DNA of 64,000 bases from assembly GCF_008831285.2 (NCBI RefSeq), contig NC_045144.1, forward strand, positions 496,001 to 560,000, written 5' to 3'. Positions 47,573 to 60,806 of this stretch are shown here, one piece after another. The notes below the pieces were generated by a model. The model was not told the origin of the DNA. It saw only the letters and a list, made by a program, of their open reading frames with translations, and did not search any database. A program made the translations under genes and the position numbers. The stretch is from Nymphaea colorata. Lineage: Eukaryota > Streptophyta > Magnoliopsida > Nymphaeales > Nymphaeaceae. The first letter of the stretch is position 1. Every line of letters begins with the position of its first letter.

Positions 47573-50500
47573 TGGGACAACATTTTTAAGGCTATATAAA
47601 GTTCTGGCCTGAATGAAAGGAAGTTGGCGCAACATGATCCTGACATGGATATCCAAGGAGCAGAGGATTTCCATAACAAAGAGAATGTTCTCCTGTAGGA
47701 AAAGGAGCCTAAAATGAGTTGCCAATTGCCATCAAATGAAGTTTATAGTTGGAATGTTACAGGCCTTGCTACTCTAACAACCTAGAAAATTTTGGCAATT
47801 AGGTGATATCTCATCAACTTGGGATCATTTTCATGTTTCGATATCATGTTGAATGCGGACAACTTTAAATCCTTTTGCAATCACTACGAGGAGTTTTTTT
47901 TTTAATCTAATATTGATGTGAATCTAAATGGGCCATAATTGTGTGTAGTTAGAGACAGGCTGATTTTAGATTGACTAGTTGCAAATTTAATAAATTTTGG
48001 ATGGATTGTTTGTTTATTCATAAAGCTTTCAATCTCAACTTTGATACAATAGGGGTGTATCTTCACCCTCACTTTAGAATTCGCAAAGACCAACTGGTTA
48101 TGTTAAATATTATTATTGCAATAAACAAATGTTAGTATTATAATGAAACATTTTAATTTAACTTATAAGGAGTCTGAAAAATGGGCCTGCCCCTGCTAGA
48201 CAAGCTTGTTTAGCATTCAATGGATTCATTCAAGATGTTTGACTAAGAGAGATTGTGGACAGAAACAGAGCATTCACTTGAACCAATCTCTGCACCCCGA
48301 CAGCACTGGTTCAAAGCAAATTAGATAGATTTTTGAGCAAGTTGAAAATTGTGGGCAGCTTTTGGTAGAACCAAGAAGTTCTTTAGACCACTCAGCACTT
48401 CTCTTTTACATGTAAATTAAATATCTTTAAAACCGCATGCAAGAGAAGACGAAGATTTAAATAGTTCCTTTATTGAGAGTGTCAACCCAGTTGTAAGGTC
48501 ATTATTACAAGAGCATGGAGAGTGGAGTGTAGAGGATGCGCAGTGCTTAAACTTCTCGCAAAACAGAATAGAGTGCGACCATGCCTAAGTAATTGGAGTA
48601 AGTATAGAACCAAGAAAGTTGATACCAGAATTAACGTACTTCAAGTGGATCTTATTGAAATTTATAAGAGGCAAGATATTGAATCTCATAATTGGTCCAC
48701 TTCTGAAAATCATATTAGATGTTTTCTTGCGGATGCTCTTTGAGATGAAGAAATGTACTAGAAAAAGAAAGTAAGGGTATCATGGCTAAAAAAAGGGGAT
48801 AATAACAGCAAATGTTTTCATGCTATGTTCAAGAAAGGTAAAAAAAAAATAGACTCTTGCACATGAAGACAGATGATGGGGAGTTTTATGAGGAGGATCC
48901 AATTCTTTCAGCATGTACTTCTCATTTTTAAAGATTTTTACCCATGACAACTCAACAAGAATGATTATGGATCAGCTTGCTGTTGGTCACTGCGTATTTA
49001 TAAAAGAAAGCTTAACGTTGTTAAGTCCCATTTCAGATGAGGAAGTGCAATAGCTGTTATGGGTGCCAACTCCAATAGTGCACCAGGTCTGAATGGGTTT
49101 CTGAAATAGTTCCTTAAAAAAGTCAGGACACGTTAAGGACTAATATCACAGTTGCCACTAGAGAGTTTTTTTTTTAGAAAGGAAAGCTTGTTAAGAAACT
49201 AGGGAGAAGTCATATAATCATAATTCTAAAATTTGATTCAGCTGTGCACATTTCCAATTTCAGACATATTGTTCTTGAGAATAGTGTACTGACATTTATT
49301 TTCAGAATCATGGTTTCAAGAATGAAGAAGGCACTAATGTGGGTCATTTCCAACATGCATGGTGGTTTTTTGAAAGATAGAAACGTCCATCAATGTCTTC
49401 TTCTTGTGCTTGAGATGGTATACACAATGTCCAAAGCTAGATCAACTAGCTTATGTTGAAGATAGACCTATCAAAAGCATATGACAGGGTCAATTGGACT
49501 TTCTTACAAGCTGCCATCTTGCATTTAGGACTTCATCCTATTTGGACTTAAAAAGTAATGACAGTAGTGACAAATGATTTTTGTGCTCTTGTGATTAATG
49601 ACCATCAAGGTGAATACTTTGGATCTTCTCATGGTCTGCAATAAGAATACCTTTATCTTCATTTTTATTCCTCATTGTCATGAAAATCTTTTCACATAGA
49701 TTGCGAGCTACAATTCAAAGAAGAATGATTGAAGTACTGCATATTGGAAGAGGCATAGAAGGAGTTTTTTCTGCAATGTATGCTGATGACATCTTGATTT
49801 ACTTAAAAGCCTTCAAAAATGGCTTTCTTTATCTACAATTTTTTTTCCTGTTTGAACTCTATGCTGGAATGATGATTAACCTTGAAAAATCAGCATTCTA
49901 CTTTTTCAATATGGGCCAAAGCAAGATTGCAAGTATTTGTAAACAGTTCGGCGAGAGCCTAGGACAGTTTCCTACTCGATATTTGGGTCTCCCATCCAAG
50001 CCAACAAATTTGAGAATGTTGGTATGGTTCTTATTCTTTTAAAAATACAGAGTAAACTTAGTTTATGAATAAGCATGCTACTTTCCTATGCAGTAGGATC
50101 TACTTGATCAAATCAGTATTAGAAGCACTTCGTATTTACTGGATGTGGGTGTTCAAGTGCCCTCTTGGTGTCATTAAGAAAATGGAACAGATTATGTGCA
50201 GTTTTTTATAGGAAGAGGCGGATGCAGGGGGTAAGCCTCATTTAATTGCCTCGAATGTCTTGGCTTTTCGTAAATAGGAAGGTGAGCTCGGCATTAGAAA
50301 ACTTAAAGAGGTCAATGAAGCTAATCGGTTGTTTCTAGGATGTACAATAGTTTTTCACCAGGGCATATGGGACTCATTATGCATGAAAAAATATTTGAGT
50401 TGGAAAAGTACTTGGTAAGTGGAAAAGGTTCCCAATATTTCTTCTCTTGGGCGGGATCTAAATCTGTTGAAATTTAATGAATGGAGAGCTTGCTAAGTTC

Positions 50501-51200
50501 TACGGAGGATGTTTTACTGAAGCAGATTCCATTGGATCTGCTTGGGAAGTAGAACCTTTCCTTCAAAATTCGGTTAAGTAAATGCTAATACAGCACCACA
50601 TTGAGCTAAATCTATGGTGACGTGCAATGCATTGGAGATTGCCTTCAACTTTGGCTTATGCAAAGTGCAGATTTTCTTTGTTCTAAAGAAAATAGTAAAC
50701 CTGCAAAGCTCAGGAGCCAAGTTTGGAACCACGTAAAATTAAAGGAATGGTAGTTACATGGCACAGTAGATTGTAGAACGCAAAAGCGTTACCTAGAGCT
50801 AACTGGTTTGTGTTTGTTTGTAGTTATTAATGTCTACCTGCTGATGCCAAACTTCAACATGTAGGGTCTTCCATTGTTTCTGTCTGTAAGTTGTGTGGAC
50901 GGCTTGTGAAGATCTATCTCACTTTCTTTTCTCATATACTAATGCTATGAACATTTAGCAATGCATCTTTTCATGGTTTGGAGTTGATAAATTCCATACC
51001 TCAGACTTTTTCTTTGTCTGGAACTGGTGGTGGAGGAAGAAGTTCTCATGTAATGAATTCGGATGGTGTTGGCTTGCCTGCTTCAATATCACAATCTGGA
51101 AGCTATGGTGTTTCAAAAATCAGGTGGTGCATAAAGAGGTGGTTAAGCTAGCTGAGATTGCTAAGAGGGAAGTCTGACACTCATGTTGTGAGGTATTCTA
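47573..51200 (+). mobile_element. LINE (L1-type) relic, endonuclease to zinc-finger region (copy C)
   Basis: Same relic as copies A and B but with the longest 3' part. The RT core includes GGFLKDRNVHQ (about 49360), LSKAYDRVNW (about 49466) and the longest surviving open piece, 49680-50042, which carries MYADDILIYL (YADD at 49779-49790). Beyond the end of copies A and B, 50885-51170 keeps the C-terminal Cys-rich zf-RVT region (CKLCGRLVK) and WWRKKFS. ORF1 is deleted as in A. Stops and frameshifts make it non-functional. Confidence 0.9.
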
Positions 51201-51990
51201 TAAACAAGAATGAGGACAATACGTAAAACAGGCGATAAATATCTAGCTGCAAACCTTCATTTTCAGCCATTTTTGGCATTGTCAGAGTAAAGATGAGTGG
51301 GGGCTGGAAGTGGTCACATTGTGTTGCAAATGTTTATAAAGTGGCTGGTTTACTATGGTTTAATTCCTCCCCAATCAGGAAAACCAGGTTGGTGGTACAA
51401 AGGTTTTCTTCTCAAACAAGATCATAATTATGGACTCTGTTCTTGTAAAGAGGATTCCTAAAGACTGTCATGTTGCTCTAATCGCAAACTGTCATGCTCT
51501 TAGTTCTTGTGTCAAGGAACTAAGAGAGTGACTCTGGTTCATTGGTAGGCTCAATAGTGAGAAGGTATTCCGTGGTTAAAGATCACTTCTCTTTGGAGGC
51601 TATCTCCTTTGGAAACTCCTTTGTTGTTGACAAAGTCAAAAAAACGAAAAACAAAAGAAAAGCCAACATTAATGATACTGAAGGTCACTGATTCAGGTCA
51701 GACAAATCCTGAAAAGTGCTGACCTTGACCATGAAAAATTTGCTGAGTGAGCAAGAGAGTGATGAGGCTTAGTTAGAGGCCAGTTCTTAATTGTGTTTTT
51801 TCTGTTGATTATTTTTTCTTTATATTATTTTTCATCATTAATGGAAGGAGAAACCCAGCCCGGTTGCATCAGAACGGTTCCTCGTCAAGGAAAGTGTGGC
51901 ATTTCGGGCCCCCATTGAAGGGGCAAGGTATACATCACAGGGTTGGGGCTCCCATGCATTTTAGTGGTCTACATTATTTTTAGCAATACA
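51201..51990 (+). other. Probable LINE-derived flank, unresolved
   Basis: Short interrupted frames and a T-rich stretch (51790-51840) suggest retroelement sequence, possibly the LINE 3' region. No domain or poly-A end was recognised. Confidence 0.3.
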
Positions 51991-52135
51991 GACGAAAGTG
52001 GAAAGAACAATATTTTTTTGAATATTACCGTTTTCAAGAACTAAGAACCTCAATGACAAGTTAACATACTCCTTAGGAAAATAAGGTTCCTAGTGACAAA
52101 TATAATTATAAATACAGATAAATATTTATCAAATA

Positions 52136-52139
<4 letters not shown>

Positions 52140-52166
<27 letters not shown>
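52140..52166. repeat. (AT)n microsatellite
   Basis: Short AT run in non-coding sequence. Confidence 0.95.
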
Positions 52167-52258
52167 TGATTTTAATCTTCTGGATGTTGGATGACTAATA
52201 GATTTAAAATATGTCACTGATAAACCCATAAACCATTAAAAAAAGTGCCATAAATAGG

Positions 52259-52483
52259 CACTATTTGTTACACTGTTGCTAATACAGCCGCATACTTTAG
52301 CGACCGATCTTTATTTTTAGTAATAAGACAAGATCTAAGAAATGACAAATTTGAATATGTGTGTGTGTGTGGATTCAAATTTGACGGATGCTAGATATTG
52401 TCATATAGCCCAAAATAAAACATTATTTGCTAAAATATAGATACTATAGGGGTATTAGCAACGGTTGATGGTTTCTGGTAGTG
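52259..52483. mobile_element. Small CACTA-like non-autonomous element
   Basis: The left end CACTATTTGTTACACTG and the right-end complement CACTACCAGAAACC both lead within about 25 bp to GTTGCTAATAC. Internal AGCGACC-type motifs are present. The flanking trinucleotides (AGG, TGT) do not match, so a target duplication is not confirmed. Confidence 0.4.
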
Positions 52484-53190
52484 TGTTTTTATAATAGTTT
52501 ATCATGATTTCAACAACAGTTTGTGGTGCTTTCAACCATATATTTTTAACTTTTTAATTACCTAACAACACTGGGCATTCAACATGCTAGAATTCTCCCA
52601 TATAAAAGTACTAGTAATATCATAAGTAGTTTTAATTTTTATAGGTGAAGACTAAGTAGCACCATTGTATGGTGTCTAATGATATTTTAATTAGATTGCT
52701 ATAAACTCGTGCACAAAATGACTTTGATCATATCTAAAAGGTGCAAAAGATTCCATGTTCGGTTTTAAGCTAGGCCTCTTTCAAATGCATCACCCAAAAA
52801 TATTAATTAGCTGAAAAGTAAGTTCTCAATGATGGCAAACCTCTCACACACACAAGATCAGTGGGAACTTCATAGCAAAAGTCCTGTATATATGCTGCCA
52901 AAACACTATGACTTGACTCTAAGGGTAGGAACTGGGCCAGGCACCAGATGGACAATTGGGACCATTTGACCTACTGGCCAGATAAAAAACTCGCTGGGAT
53001 AGATGGCCTGGGTTGTGTATTGGAGGCTCGACTTGGCCCAAATACATACCTTTATACTTTTTTTTTCCACATTCTTTGGCATGATGCCAGCAGTCGACTC
53101 CCATTCAAACTCTTGACATATTCCCAATGGTTTCCAGAAAATTAGAAAATGAAAAGTGAAGAGTTTCAAATAAGGATAGATATCGGGTTG
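52484..53190. other. Intergenic, no supported gene
   Basis: Short frames on both strands near 52906-53169 have no recognisable motif. Confidence 0.45.
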
Positions 53191-53400
53191 AGTACAAGAT
53201 AAACATGAAGTTGATGGTCAGGCCCAGGCCCAATAAATAAACAGAACAGGCTTGGACTGCCAATAAAGGCTTTGGGTCAGCCCAAGCACGGCCTTGTCAA
53301 GCCTTGGTCCAGCCTAATGCTATTCCAGATCTGGTTCACCCACATTCATTTGGTGAGAGCCAGCTTGCTCGGACCTAACCCAACCCTTTGACATCCCCAG
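53191..53400. repeat. GGCCCAGGCCC-type degenerate sequence
   Basis: Locally GC-rich with repeated GCCCAGGC/AGCCCAAGC phrases, resembling low-complexity segments seen in many plant TE flanks. No gene. Confidence 0.3.
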
Positions 53401-54269
53401 GTTGGGTTAAACAGCAGATGCCCTCTTTGACCAACTCTGATGATGTCATTGATCGATTCCTCAACCATGCCAAACTGCAGATGCTGGACTGTAGATGGTC
53501 CGTGTGGGCCCGCAGTTTGAGAGTGAGATCAAGCTGGGAGCTACTTTGTCAATATTTTGGAAATTTCTCTGAATGAATTGTAAAATCAAGTGGAAACTGA
53601 AAGAAACCTGTAAGCACATCTGAGTCTTTTAAAATGGGCGATTGGCGATGAATTGAATAAATCATGCTTCATTCCAAATCACTTGAATAAAGATTGGCTG
53701 ATTGCCTCAAGGCACATAGGGCAACTGGGCTGCAAGGCAGTTCATATCCAAGGAATTCAAGGTTTGAATCTTGTGGCCGCTGTCACATTCTAGTGTGTTA
53801 TTTCTCTTGTCTGCAAACCATGGCAGAACAACATTCGAGTTGAACGATGTACAGTACGTCCACATTGGTGGTTTTATGAAGAAGAGAGTTTCTTCTAAGT
53901 AAACATAAATAAATAAATAAATATTAGCCGATTTGTATAACACTATGGATCAACCCAAGCCAAGCCCCTACAATTCAAATCGGCTGATTCCAACCAACTT
54001 TTACAAGAGAAAAACAGAATGTGAGAATATGAAGAATTAAAGTACCATTAAGGTGGATTGATAAGTATAACAATAGGGAACTCCTATTTATCAAGAATGA
54101 TGCAGGAACATGTGGGCTTGTCTGGGCAATTGCCCACACAGGCACACAAAAATTACTAGTTTACTTGCTAAAGCTCCGTAGCTATTTTGCTGATTAGCAT
54201 ATGGCATCCCTCGGCCACTGATTTTCTGAAGGCCCAGCCTGTCAGCACTGAATATCTAGCTTCACCACT
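53401..54269. other. Intergenic, no gene recognised
   Basis: Includes pieces resembling the gamma repeat near 53620-53700. Confidence 0.4.
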
Positions 54270-54500
54270 GACGAGTAACTGTGTTTTGCGGCGACCCATT
54301 CAAACTGCGAACCAATGAGGTCGGTCCTTTTCCTTTGGAAAAAATGTGGAGTCAATGGCTGCTCATCGTGTTTGACAAGTCCTGGATTTCTCAAAACGCA
54401 ATCAGGGCAGGCCAGTCCAAGAAACTGGGCTCAATCCATCGACGGTCCAGCCGTGCTCTTCAGATGGCCGGACCCACCATGCAACTTCTTCTTGATTGAT
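54270..54500 (+). repeat. Diverged relative of 38770-39050 and 43060-43340
   Basis: Shares ordered phrases (TTCCTTTGGAAAA-like, GTGTTTGACAAGTC, GGTCCAGCC, GGACCCACCA) with the beta copies. Non-coding. Confidence 0.55.
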
Positions 54501-54525
54501 GTTTAATATTTATATGTTTCCTACT

Positions 54526-54769
54526 GAGGCGTTCTTCTAGGTCATGCACATAGACCTCATGTCGGCTAACAACGCCGGACGCAATGGTTTAGGCTACTTG
54601 CCAAAGAAAGAAAATGTGACCCATGGATGCAATGGAATTCTGACACAAGAATATTCCAAGCATGTCTCTCTCTCTAATAGCCCACATCATCCGTTAATCT
54701 TTCCACCATCCCTAAGAGCTGTTTTAGAATAAAAGAACAAATCAGGCTGATCAGAAAGAGAGAGAGAGA

Positions 54770-54807
<38 letters not shown>

Positions 54808-55188
54808 GTGGTGACAGTTGCTCATGAAGAGGCCATGAGTGGAGAGCATTCATCTGAGTTCAGGGTAGATTGAGTTTAGTCCCGATTAAGGGTACCCAAC
54901 ATACATACCCAAGAGTAAGGGGACATTGTAGTAATTTTCAAAAGGTATGTCCTTTATAGTTTTTTTTTTTTTTGACTTCCACTTTTGTCTTCCCAATTTT
55001 TTTTTCGGTGTGAATTGGGACTATTTTCAATTTTTTTTGCATTAGTATGACACATATATAACCAGGTTTAGAGTTCAGGTGGACATGGGACAACACGAAC
55101 ACATTTGTATTAATGTAACAGCCATAATGAAAGGAGAGTATCCGGTCCAAGAAAAGGTATTACAGAAAAGACATATCTTCAAAGAAGA

Positions 55189-55236
<48 letters not shown>

Positions 55237-55830
55237 TGAAAGATATTATGAAAGAGTTAAAAAGTCTAAAATAAACATCATTTTATTAAAAAATTCAAAA
55301 GTACCCCAACCCCATCTTTTTTTCTCTGTATAAAATAAAAAAGAAACATTTTAAAAGTGTAGAAAAAAGGTTATGAAAAGGTCAAAAAAGTCTAAAATAA
55401 ACATTTCTTTATTAAAAAAACTGAACATATCAAAACCCCATCTTTTTCCCACTGCATACTTGTGAGTTCGGATGTGCATGCAACTCAATCTCATATCGGG
55501 GTTTGGGTCTGCAGGCGGTGGAGAGAAGAACGCACTTTGGCCACCATCATTGTCATGGGATATCGCTTGTTCATTCCTCAATCGATGCGATGCTGTGGAT
55601 GAGATAAACTTTAAAAAATCTGGAATTGGTTCTCGAACTGATGGACTAGCATTTGCTTATCCATCTGTAGGAACAAGTTTTCTCTGACATCTTCGACTTA
55701 ATTTCTTTCTTAAGTGGGCATCTGATATACTTTTGATGACGTATGTGGAGGGCTACATATCTATATGATCCAATATATTGCATGCCTAAGGTCTGATTTG
55801 TATAGGTTAAAAGTGAAAACTGCAAGGACC
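54526..55830 (+). repeat. Delta repeat, copy 2
   Basis: Collinear with 11015-12055, with extra internal sequence, a long (GA)n run (54758-54803) and an (AT)n run at 55190-55231. No supported gene. Confidence 0.7.
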
Positions 55831-55979
55831 TTCTTAGGCATGAAGTTAACATAAAGCACCCATCTAAATAGATATTTTTTCTCTTCTTCATGTTTCGTAT
55901 TTGTTATGTGTTCTGTTTTGTCACTTCAGGTTTTCAATCTTTTTCATTGGAGGAAAGAGATCCAGGGAAATTGTGTATA

Positions 55980-57215
55980 GTCACTCATGCTCGGTTAGAC
56001 TTCTGCTATGCATCCCCCATTTTGCCTACCTATTTAGGGGTTGTTCTTATTATGAAAACTGTACGAGTGTCCCTGCTGCCGAATGACTCCTTAACAGTAG
56101 TGGAGCCTCATTACGGGTATTGTAAGCAATTTCCTGTACCAGTCATTGATACTTCTTTTTTTTAATTTTTTTTTATATACCTTAAAGTTGAAAGTTAAAC
56201 TAATACTACCCCCCAGTCAGAAATTTGGCTTTGCCACTACCCCTTTAGGGTTCTATTTTTCTTCAGCTTGATCTCTAGCTGAAAACCATTTTGGTGATTT
56301 TTGGACTCTGCTTAGTTTGAAGGTGGAAGCAGAGACTCTCCATCCAACATGCACCAAACTCCACAATGATGTACTCCATATTTTGGTGATTGATTATAAC
56401 CATGCTTAGCTTACCTTGCAATCAAGTTGAGGAGTTACCATGTTCTAAGTTTAAAATATATAGTTTTCCTGTACCTAACAGAAATTCTTGTATAATAACG
56501 TAATTGCGCTGCATGAACTTCCGGCAGCCACTGCTTGTGAAATCAAATAGATTTTTTGCGTTCGGAAACTGTCGAGGGAGCCCCTCGTTCTATTCATGAG
56601 ACATCAAATAGGTAATTAAATATACAAATGACAGTAATTAATCCACTTTCTATGTCATAACTTATAGACACCAAGATTGGAACATTTTTCCAGGGGACTT
56701 GCGGTGGCTGGTGACATTAGCTAGTGATGTAACAAGTTCTTGCATCATTTACCGGGATTGCATGCAACTTTGTGTGTTTTCTGCACCCTTCTCCACAATC
56801 CAAGAAATTTTAAGTAATAGCATTTGAATATTCTTGTGTTGAAGAATTCGAATCACCATTTGATCAATAAGGGAGATATCTTAACGTATTCCTTTGGTAA
56901 CAACAATAAGCGGTGAACATGCTGTAAAAAGGGAAGTATTGAAGCGAAGTGTGGGTTGCTGTGCACCATTGCCCCACATCAGTATTGTTGCGACGATGCT
57001 GGACCTAGTTGCTGTCACATCATAGTCCCCACATCAGACCCAGGTCGGTGACTCACGTGCCCTTCAGCCAAAAAGTCTTCGCTCCACCACTAAAGAAGGG
57101 GCTGAGATCACAATTTGGCGGCTAGCGTGAAATTATTCATGTCATGAGGAATCAATTTTTTGAAAGATCATAGTAATTTTGCTTTGCTGGGCTATCCTAC
57201 AACCTTTCATGAATA
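55980..57215 (+). repeat. Epsilon repeat, copy 2
   Basis: Collinear with 25085-26210. It leads directly into a gamma repeat, as copy 1 does. Confidence 0.75.
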
Positions 57216-57600
57216 TTCATATGATCCATCTATTGTACAAGGTTGACTGGAAAATAAACGAATGTCATACTTTAAACATGTTTAAGGGTAATTAAAATGG
57301 GTGAGCGATCATTTCTAAATATTCAAGTGATTCAAAGATGAACCTCCACGGCTGGATGGTTATTTGTTTTTTTGGTGTCAATAAAAAACATCGCAAAATA
57401 TGCATTTGCAATGATCAATTGCTTGACCATGGTTTTCAATTATGGAATCCAACTTTTATGGCAGTTTTTAACAATACAAAATAACCATCCGAGCACAGAA
57501 ATAGCTGCCTAATTTCAACACACAGACACGCACACTCATATATATGTATATATATTCCCATTAGCAACTCCCTAGACAACTGCACTTGAGGCTCTTAATT
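57215..57600 (+). repeat. Gamma repeat, copy 3
   Basis: Near-identical to 5655-6065. The whole stretch 57215-60640 repeats 5655-9030 in the same order. Confidence 0.8.
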
Positions 57601-58014
57601 CTGTTGAACAAATTTGGCCACCTGGTCATTGTTCAATCTCATAAGACAATACTTGAAACTGTAGGAAACTTAATTTGAAGAAACAAACAATATTATAAAA
57701 GCGGCATCGTATCTCTTATCGATCAGGCTAACCTATATATGTATGGTAACATATTGTAAATTTATTTTTGTAATGCATTCACAATTAAAAAAATAAAAAA
57801 TAGCAATAAATTCTGATAAAACCAAGAAAAATGTTTCTATATAAAACAACTCATCACAATGTTACACACATAATAAAAATTCACAAATCTTCATCTACAG
57901 ACATAATAATGGTAAGACATGATAACCATGATAAAATTTGAGGTCTTAAAGACTTTTACAATAAACTTTTTGCTTTTACATCATATTATCAAACATTTAT
58001 AATATGCAACCTAT

Positions 58015-58181
58015 CTATTCACCTTCTTCATCTTCATTATAATATTCAAACTCATTTTGCTTCATTGTTTTCATCACCTTCAAGTGGAATGTCCTCACCA
58101 GCAGATGCAGGCTCACCTTCTTAAGTGTTCAAAAGGAGTAGGCCACAATGAGTTCTCCATCCTTTCACATCAAATTCCTCT
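58015..58181 (-). pseudogene. C-terminal exon remnant of an unknown acidic-tailed protein, copy 2
   Basis: Second copy of 6484-6649. It retains EEFDVKGWR and GEDIPLEGDE on the minus strand, but an in-frame stop and a frameshift have appeared inside it. The copy shows that the sequence is decaying and not maintained as a gene. Confidence 0.35.
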
Positions 58182-58431
58182 GATGATCACTGCTGCTGAG
58201 AGCATCATTGTCAAAATTCAAAAGAAATTGCAAATTCCAAAGAATGGCTACTAATGGTGCTAGAGTCACTTCCAAAAGCATGTTCCTTTCTTCCAGCAGC
58301 CACAATTCACTTCAAGCCTTCCAAGATAGTCAAACTAATTGAAATATTCATCTCCAAAATATTTTTATTGCATGACGAATGACAAATACAAGTGCCATGT
58401 GGTGAAACATGAAGAGGTAATCTGATGGTCT

Positions 58432-58623
58432 CCAGTGGCAGAGTTACATTGTAGCTGGTGTGAGCAATTACCCACACCAGCCTACAAATTTTGCCTTATT
58501 TACATATGTAAACATAATTGACTTTTATTGTTTCTTTTTTTTTTCTTTTACATATGAGTGACCCTTCAAGTTTAAAACTAAGCAGAGTGCCCCTCAATCA
58601 GAAATTTCTAGCTCTGCCACTGG
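58432..58623. mobile_element. Short non-autonomous TIR element, copy 2
   Basis: Same element as 6893-7085, with ends CCAGTGGCAGAG and CTCTGCCACTGG; here the terminal repeats match more closely. Confidence 0.55.
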
Positions 58624-58904
58624 TGGTGTCACTAGTTAAACGATAGCATGACATTTTCAATTTGCGATCAAGATCGGAAATTATTGATGAGATGCAAGTA
58701 TGAATGGCAAGAAATAATTTATGGAAAGCATTATTATATCTTATCAAGTTATCTAGGATTCCTATTAATATGAAGCAAGAAATAAATGGATTACTTGGAT
58801 GAAGGCCATGACACATGCTAATGGTTGCGCAGATAAACCCTGAGGTCATAGACATTTTTGGTTTGCTTGGCCTTTTACATAAGTCCTCTATTGCTAAAGT
58901 TTCA

Positions 58905-58918
58905 TACATATATATACA

Positions 58919-58987
<69 letters not shown>
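58905..58987. repeat. (AT)n microsatellite before alpha unit 1
   Basis: The run abuts the first base of the tandem unit. Confidence 0.95.
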
Positions 58988-58992
<5 letters not shown>

Positions 58993-60739
58993 TTATGCTA
59001 CATATAAAATAGGTTTTTAAAGATTGACATGCGACCCTTGGAATCCAGCCGTATAACTAAATCAAAAATATTTTACTTGCATAATAAGTTCTAGAGTCTT
59101 TGGGGTATTATTGTAAACCAACTTAAATTATTTTTTTTTTCCTTTGTGTAGTCTAAACAAACATAGTTTGAACAATTCTTTTTCTTTCTATTCAAACAAG
59201 CTTTTATAACAATTTGTTTCATTCTATTTTCTTTCCTCTCCTTTTCTTCCAAATCCTTTCGTTCCCTTTCCATTCTTTTCCTTTTATCCTACTTTCTCTC
59301 CATCCAAACAGGTGCTATAATAGGTCAACAAAATATTTATTTAACAATTGGGATTGTGTTGCCTAAAGCCTCTCTAAGAGCCAGCACGTTTGAAATGACT
59401 TTATATAAGAAGTTACATGGGGAAATAGGTTGCTACTGGTGTACACTTGTAGCTCCTTCTATCTTGAGAATCAGAACAATCACAGTGTTGTTAAACTTCT
59501 TCACCATTCATCTTATTCCCAAGAAAACTTCAACCATCTTGATCAGATAATGACTGGTTACTCCTCGGTATTGTTGAAAAAGGGACCTGAAGGATCCATT
59601 ACATCCCGAAGTGCTCTCCACTTTCAAACTAAAGTTGCATACTTCAGTTCTTTTGTTAAAACTGATCTTAGGATTTGTCGGACTCATCTCTCTTTTCCAC
59701 TTGCCAGCACATACTACTATTTAAGATAAGAACAAAACATGTCATAGCCATCTCTCTCTCTCTCTCTCTCGCTCTCTTCATGCAAGAGAAGTCAAAGGTC
59801 ATGGAGCACTTACTTTGTTTCTTTCTTCCACCACACTTTCACTTTCAGTGGTAGACAAGTAAAAAAAGAGAGGAACGACCCAGTTGAATAGAAACCATTA
59901 ATTTACATGATATGACACGTTGATATTAAAGTTCATGTCTTGATGGGAAACACGCAGACTTAGAGGCGGAATAGAAAGGCTCAAATCAAAATACTTATGT
60001 GAAGTTGGTAGATGGTGCTTCCCATGGCAATATGGTGGCTATCGAAGACAGGAATTATAAATACCATGGCAACAAGAAAAATCCAAATCTGTTACATCAG
60101 AAGCAATTGACAGTCTAATTATATGCTCTTCAAGCAGAAGAACAAGTTTCCACAACTTTTCACCTTTTTTATGAAGGAAGCCTCTCATGTATATCACCAA
60201 CTTCAACACAAAGCAGCATCACCACAAAAGCCTATAGAAAACACATATGCTAATGAAACCACATCTAAAAGACGCCCTACCATGATCGACCAGCTTCCCT
60301 TCCCTATTTTAAAGCTATTCACAGTACCTACACCACCACGGTCCTCATGAATCTTCATGGTTGCTGATCGTCACTAGCTGATGCCGGAAGGAATTCCATC
60401 TTTCTGTTTGCTCTCCCTCCCCCCCCCCCCCTCTCTCTCTCTCCCTCTCTCTAGACATGCATAAGAACTCAAAATGCGTGGAGCTGTCACTTTATTTCTT
60501 TCTTCCACCACACTTCACTTTTAGTGGTGGAGAATTCAAAAAAGAGGGGAACCACCCAGTTGAATAGAGACAAATAATTTACATTGATAAGACTTTTCTC
60601 AATATTTTTTGTTATAAAAGAGATAGCACTCTCATTGAAAATTATATATATATCTAATAATTTATAATGAAAATACATATCACTTTTTTCTCTTATTTTT
60701 CTCCTAACTATCTATCAAGTTAGATCGGACAACTGTGAT

Positions 60740-60801
<62 letters not shown>
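58988..60801 (+). repeat. Alpha tandem unit 1 (1814 bp)
   Basis: First of three directly adjacent units beginning AAACTTTATGCTACAT. It ends in an (AT)n run (60739-60801). It contains the TATA-like box (59719-59726), CT tracts and the internal direct repeat (about 59750-59900 against 60420-60560). No credible gene is present. Confidence 0.92.

Positions 60802-60806
<5 letters not shown>

Larger units (their letters stand above)
45264..50890 (+). repeat. Duplicon copy C
   Basis: Very similar to copy A throughout and shares its two deletion joints (47125-47128 and 47569-47572). Unlike A, it continues at its right edge into the remainder of the LINE. Confidence 0.88.

Noticed and set aside
53717-53770. 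tRNA- or SINE-like pair of boxes (TAGGGCAACTGGG and AGGTTTGAATCT)
   Set aside because: The boxes are degenerate, and no acceptor stem, anticodon loop or poly-A/T tail could be drawn.
59430-59729. 99-residue frame repeated in all four alpha units (7816, 59430, 61245, 63043)
   Set aside because: It begins with TTG, has no recognisable motif, and differences between the diverged unit and the tandem ones are mostly amino-acid changing. The companion 64-residue frame starts with GTG. Recent duplication explains the conservation.
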